Assembly (NCBI GenBank): GCA_003344405.1
Contig: NOWV01000322.1
Coordinates: forward strand, 1-48,710
Reading direction: 5' to 3'
DNA from: Trichoplax sp. H2
Taxonomy: Eukaryota; Placozoa; Uniplacotomia; Trichoplacea
DNA length: 48,710 bases
The notes under the pieces were generated by a model. That model ran no database searches. It was not told where the DNA came from and worked only from the letters and a program-made list of their open reading frames with translations. Below, in pieces: positions 47,166 to 48,710 of the stretch (its first letter is position 1; each line of letters opens with the position of its first letter). A program made the position numbers and the translations under genes.

Positions 47166-48710
47166 TCATAATCTTCTCTTTAACAGACCTTCTAAATCAT
47201 TCTGAGTTGTAGCAATATCCAAAATCGTTGCTACTAAGCTAGAACAGCCGGCATCCATTAAAAGATTAAGTAGCTGTAATGTTGTTCGTTTATAACAATC
47301 TACCTTTACATTATTACTTATCAGTAAATCTATGATCTTAATAAAAGCTGCTTCATGCTGCTCAAAATTCTCTTTTATAAAACTATCAAAAGATAGGTTA
47401 ATTTCTTGGCTTTCAGAATCAGAAGATTTACTGTTAAAAGGTGTTTTTATGATGCGTAAAATGCTTTGATGTCGCTGGTTAATCTGCAGTCGTTTGAATC
47501 TAAGCATTATATCCTTGAGTATCTTTAGGAATTTCCTAAAAAGCACATCTAACCAATTCTCTCCGTAACTATCTGTAATTTTTAAAAATTTGTCTATAGA
47601 TTTTTGATATAATTTCTGTATTTCTTCCTCCTGCGCTATAGTGGCTTCGAGTTCTATACATTTTTGCGGTCCTATTGCAGTTATCAGCTCTTCTAGTATT
47701 TTTATGTTACTAGATTCAGCAGCGTAATGCAAAGCTGTTTTGCCATCATTATCTTGTATTTGAAGCAAATTACTAACTGCTTGCTGTTGTGATTCAGCTA
47801 ACTTTCTTTGATCTATCCTTAGCCCTTGCATACATTCTTTTTCTCCATTTCTTGTTCCTTTTATTTTCTGTATTTCTTCCTCCTGCGCTATAGTGTCTTC
47901 GAGTTCTATACATTTTTGCGGCCTTATTGCAGTTATCAGCTCTTCTAGTATTTTTGTGTTACTAGATTCAGCAGCGTAATGCAAAGCTGTTTTGCCATCA
48001 TTATCTTGTACAAGAAGGAAATTAATAACTGCCTGCTGTTGTGATTCAGCTAACTTTCTTTGATCTATCCTTAGCCCTTGCATACATTCTTTTTCTCCAT
48101 TTCTTGTTCCTCTTATTTTCTGTATTTCTTCCTCCTGCGCTATAGTGTCTTCGAGTTCTATACATTTTTGTGGCCTTATAGCGGTTATCAGCTCTTCTAG
48201 TATTTTTGTGTTACTAGATTCAGCAGCGTAATGCAAAGCTGTTTTGCCATCATTATCTCGTATTTGAAGCAAATTACTAACAGCCTGCTGTTGTGATTCA
48301 GCTAACTTTCTTTGATCTATCCTTAGCCCTTGCATACATTCTTTTTCTCCATTTCTTGTTCCTCTTATTTTCTGTATTTCTTCCTCCTGCGCTATAGTGT
48401 CTTCGAGTTCTATACATTTTTGCGGCCTTATTGCAGTTATCAGCTCTTCTAGTATTTTTGTGTTACTAGATTCAGCAGCGTAATGCAAAGCTGTTTTGCC
48501 ATCATTATCTTGTATTTGAAGCAAATTACTAACTGCCTGCTGCTGCGATTCAGCTAACTTTCTTTGATCTATCCTTAGCCCTTGCATACATTCTTTTTCT
48601 CCATTTCTTGTTCTTCTTATTTTCTGTATTTCTTCCTCCTGCGCTATAGTGTCTTCGAGTTCCATACATTTTTGCGGCCTTATTGCAGTTATCAGCTCTT
48701 CTAGTATTTT
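47166..48710 (-). CDS. Ankyrin-type protein built of 84-residue tandem units (5' end outside window)
   Basis: The frame is open from the right edge to a stop at 47166; the ATG at 48665 is internal, because KILEELITAIRPQKC is coded upstream of it. The protein consists of at least four units of 84 residues (252 bp each: 48414-48665, 48162-48413, 47910-48161, 47658-47909). Each has a charged helical linker (LEDTIAQEEEIQKI and RIDQRKLAESQQQAV) and one ankyrin-like repeat (DNDGKTALHYAAESSN, then ILEELITAI). Units differ by only a few residues, for example RRTR/RGTR/KGTR and VSNLLQI versus VINFLLV. The last 160 residues start as a broken unit and become a unique helical region. No intron is seen in 1.5 kb. 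Likely a protein-binding scaffold. Host gene or bacterial (for example Rickettsiales) origin cannot be decided here. Confidence 0.85.
   Translation of the reverse strand, partial: KILEELITAIRPQKCMELEDTIAQEEEIQKIRRTRNGEKECMQGLRIDQRKLAESQQQAVSNLLQIQDNDGKTALHYAAESSNTKILEELITAIRPQKCIELEDTIAQEEEIQKIRGTRNGEKECMQGLRIDQRKLAESQQQAVSNLLQIRDNDGKTALHYAAESSNTKILEELITAIRPQKCIELEDTIAQEEEIQKIRGTRNGEKECMQGLRIDQRKLAESQQQAVINFLLVQDNDGKTALHYAAESSNTKILEELITAIRPQKCIELEDTIAQEEEIQKIKGTRNGEKECMQGLRIDQRKLAESQQQAVSNLLQIQDNDGKTALHYAAESSNIKILEELITAIGPQKCIELEATIAQEEEIQKLYQKSIDKFLKITDSYGENWLDVLFRKFLKILKDIMLRFKRLQINQRHQSILRIIKTPFNSKSSDSESQEINLSFDSFIKENFEQHEAAFIKIIDLLISNNVKVDCYKRTTLQLLNLLMDAGCSSLVATILDIATTQNDLEGLLKRRL
47658..48710. 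repeat. 252-bp tandem repeat array inside the ankyrin gene
   Basis: Four full units and a partial fifth at the window edge, nearly identical at the DNA level including third codon positions. That implies recent expansion or gene conversion rather than selection on the protein alone. The unit length is a multiple of three, so gain or loss of units keeps the frame. A degenerate start of a further unit lies at about 47610-47657. Confidence 0.95.

Noticed and set aside
1-48710. CRISPR arrays, rRNA, mobile-element transposase genes or viral genes
   Set aside because: No spaced identical repeats of CRISPR type, no rRNA-like conserved blocks, and no reverse transcriptase, integrase or transposase motifs were seen in any frame I could read.

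Overview
The window looks like nuclear DNA of an AT-rich metazoan. The evidence is a set of animal-type genes split by short GT-AG introns (about 80-500 bp, one of 1.5 kb) whose splice phases all fit, with long AT-rich gaps between them. The compact introns and gene content suggest an early-branching animal. A placozoan (Trichoplax-like) is my best guess, but nothing in the sequence proves it. I see no bacterial operons, CRISPR arrays, rRNA or convincing tRNA.

Layout. 1-4.7 kb: no recognised gene; a twin palindrome lies at 505-571. 4.7-7.6 kb (-): an 11-exon SLC6 Na+/Cl- dependent transporter (613 aa). 7.6-24.1 kb: no recognised gene. Its left part (8-13 kb) is richer in G+C and full of the self-complementary words CAGTAC/GTACTG, with a 29-bp inverted repeat and a 91-bp direct repeat; a 69-bp fold-back element lies at 15.4-15.6 kb. 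24.15-25.93 kb (+): an intronless ATIC (purine synthesis) gene. 27.7-32.5 kb (-): a 12-exon SLC49A4/DIRC2 transporter (473 aa). 32.5-36.1 kb: a second CAGTAC/GTACTG island. 36.1-38.6 kb (+): a 5-exon HSPBAP1 JmjC protein (372 aa). 40.0-41.9 kb (-): the 3' part of a gene for a single-pass membrane protein with a GCC2/GCC3 cysteine-rich module and a long polar tail. 42-47 kb: no intact gene, but several eroded repeated units that look like dead coding sequence. 47.2-48.7 kb (-): an ankyrin-type gene made of nearly identical 252-bp units, running off the right edge.

The genes do not form a pathway. The most informative arrangement is SLC49A4 and HSPBAP1 head to head. From memory the same two genes are divergent neighbours on human chromosome 3q21, so this may be an ancient conserved gene pair. 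The most unusual part is the right end: an expanding, homogenised ankyrin array beside decayed copies of a similar period on the same strand. I did not find a clear new molecular system; the strongest candidates for novelty are that array and the palindromic GTAC-word islands.
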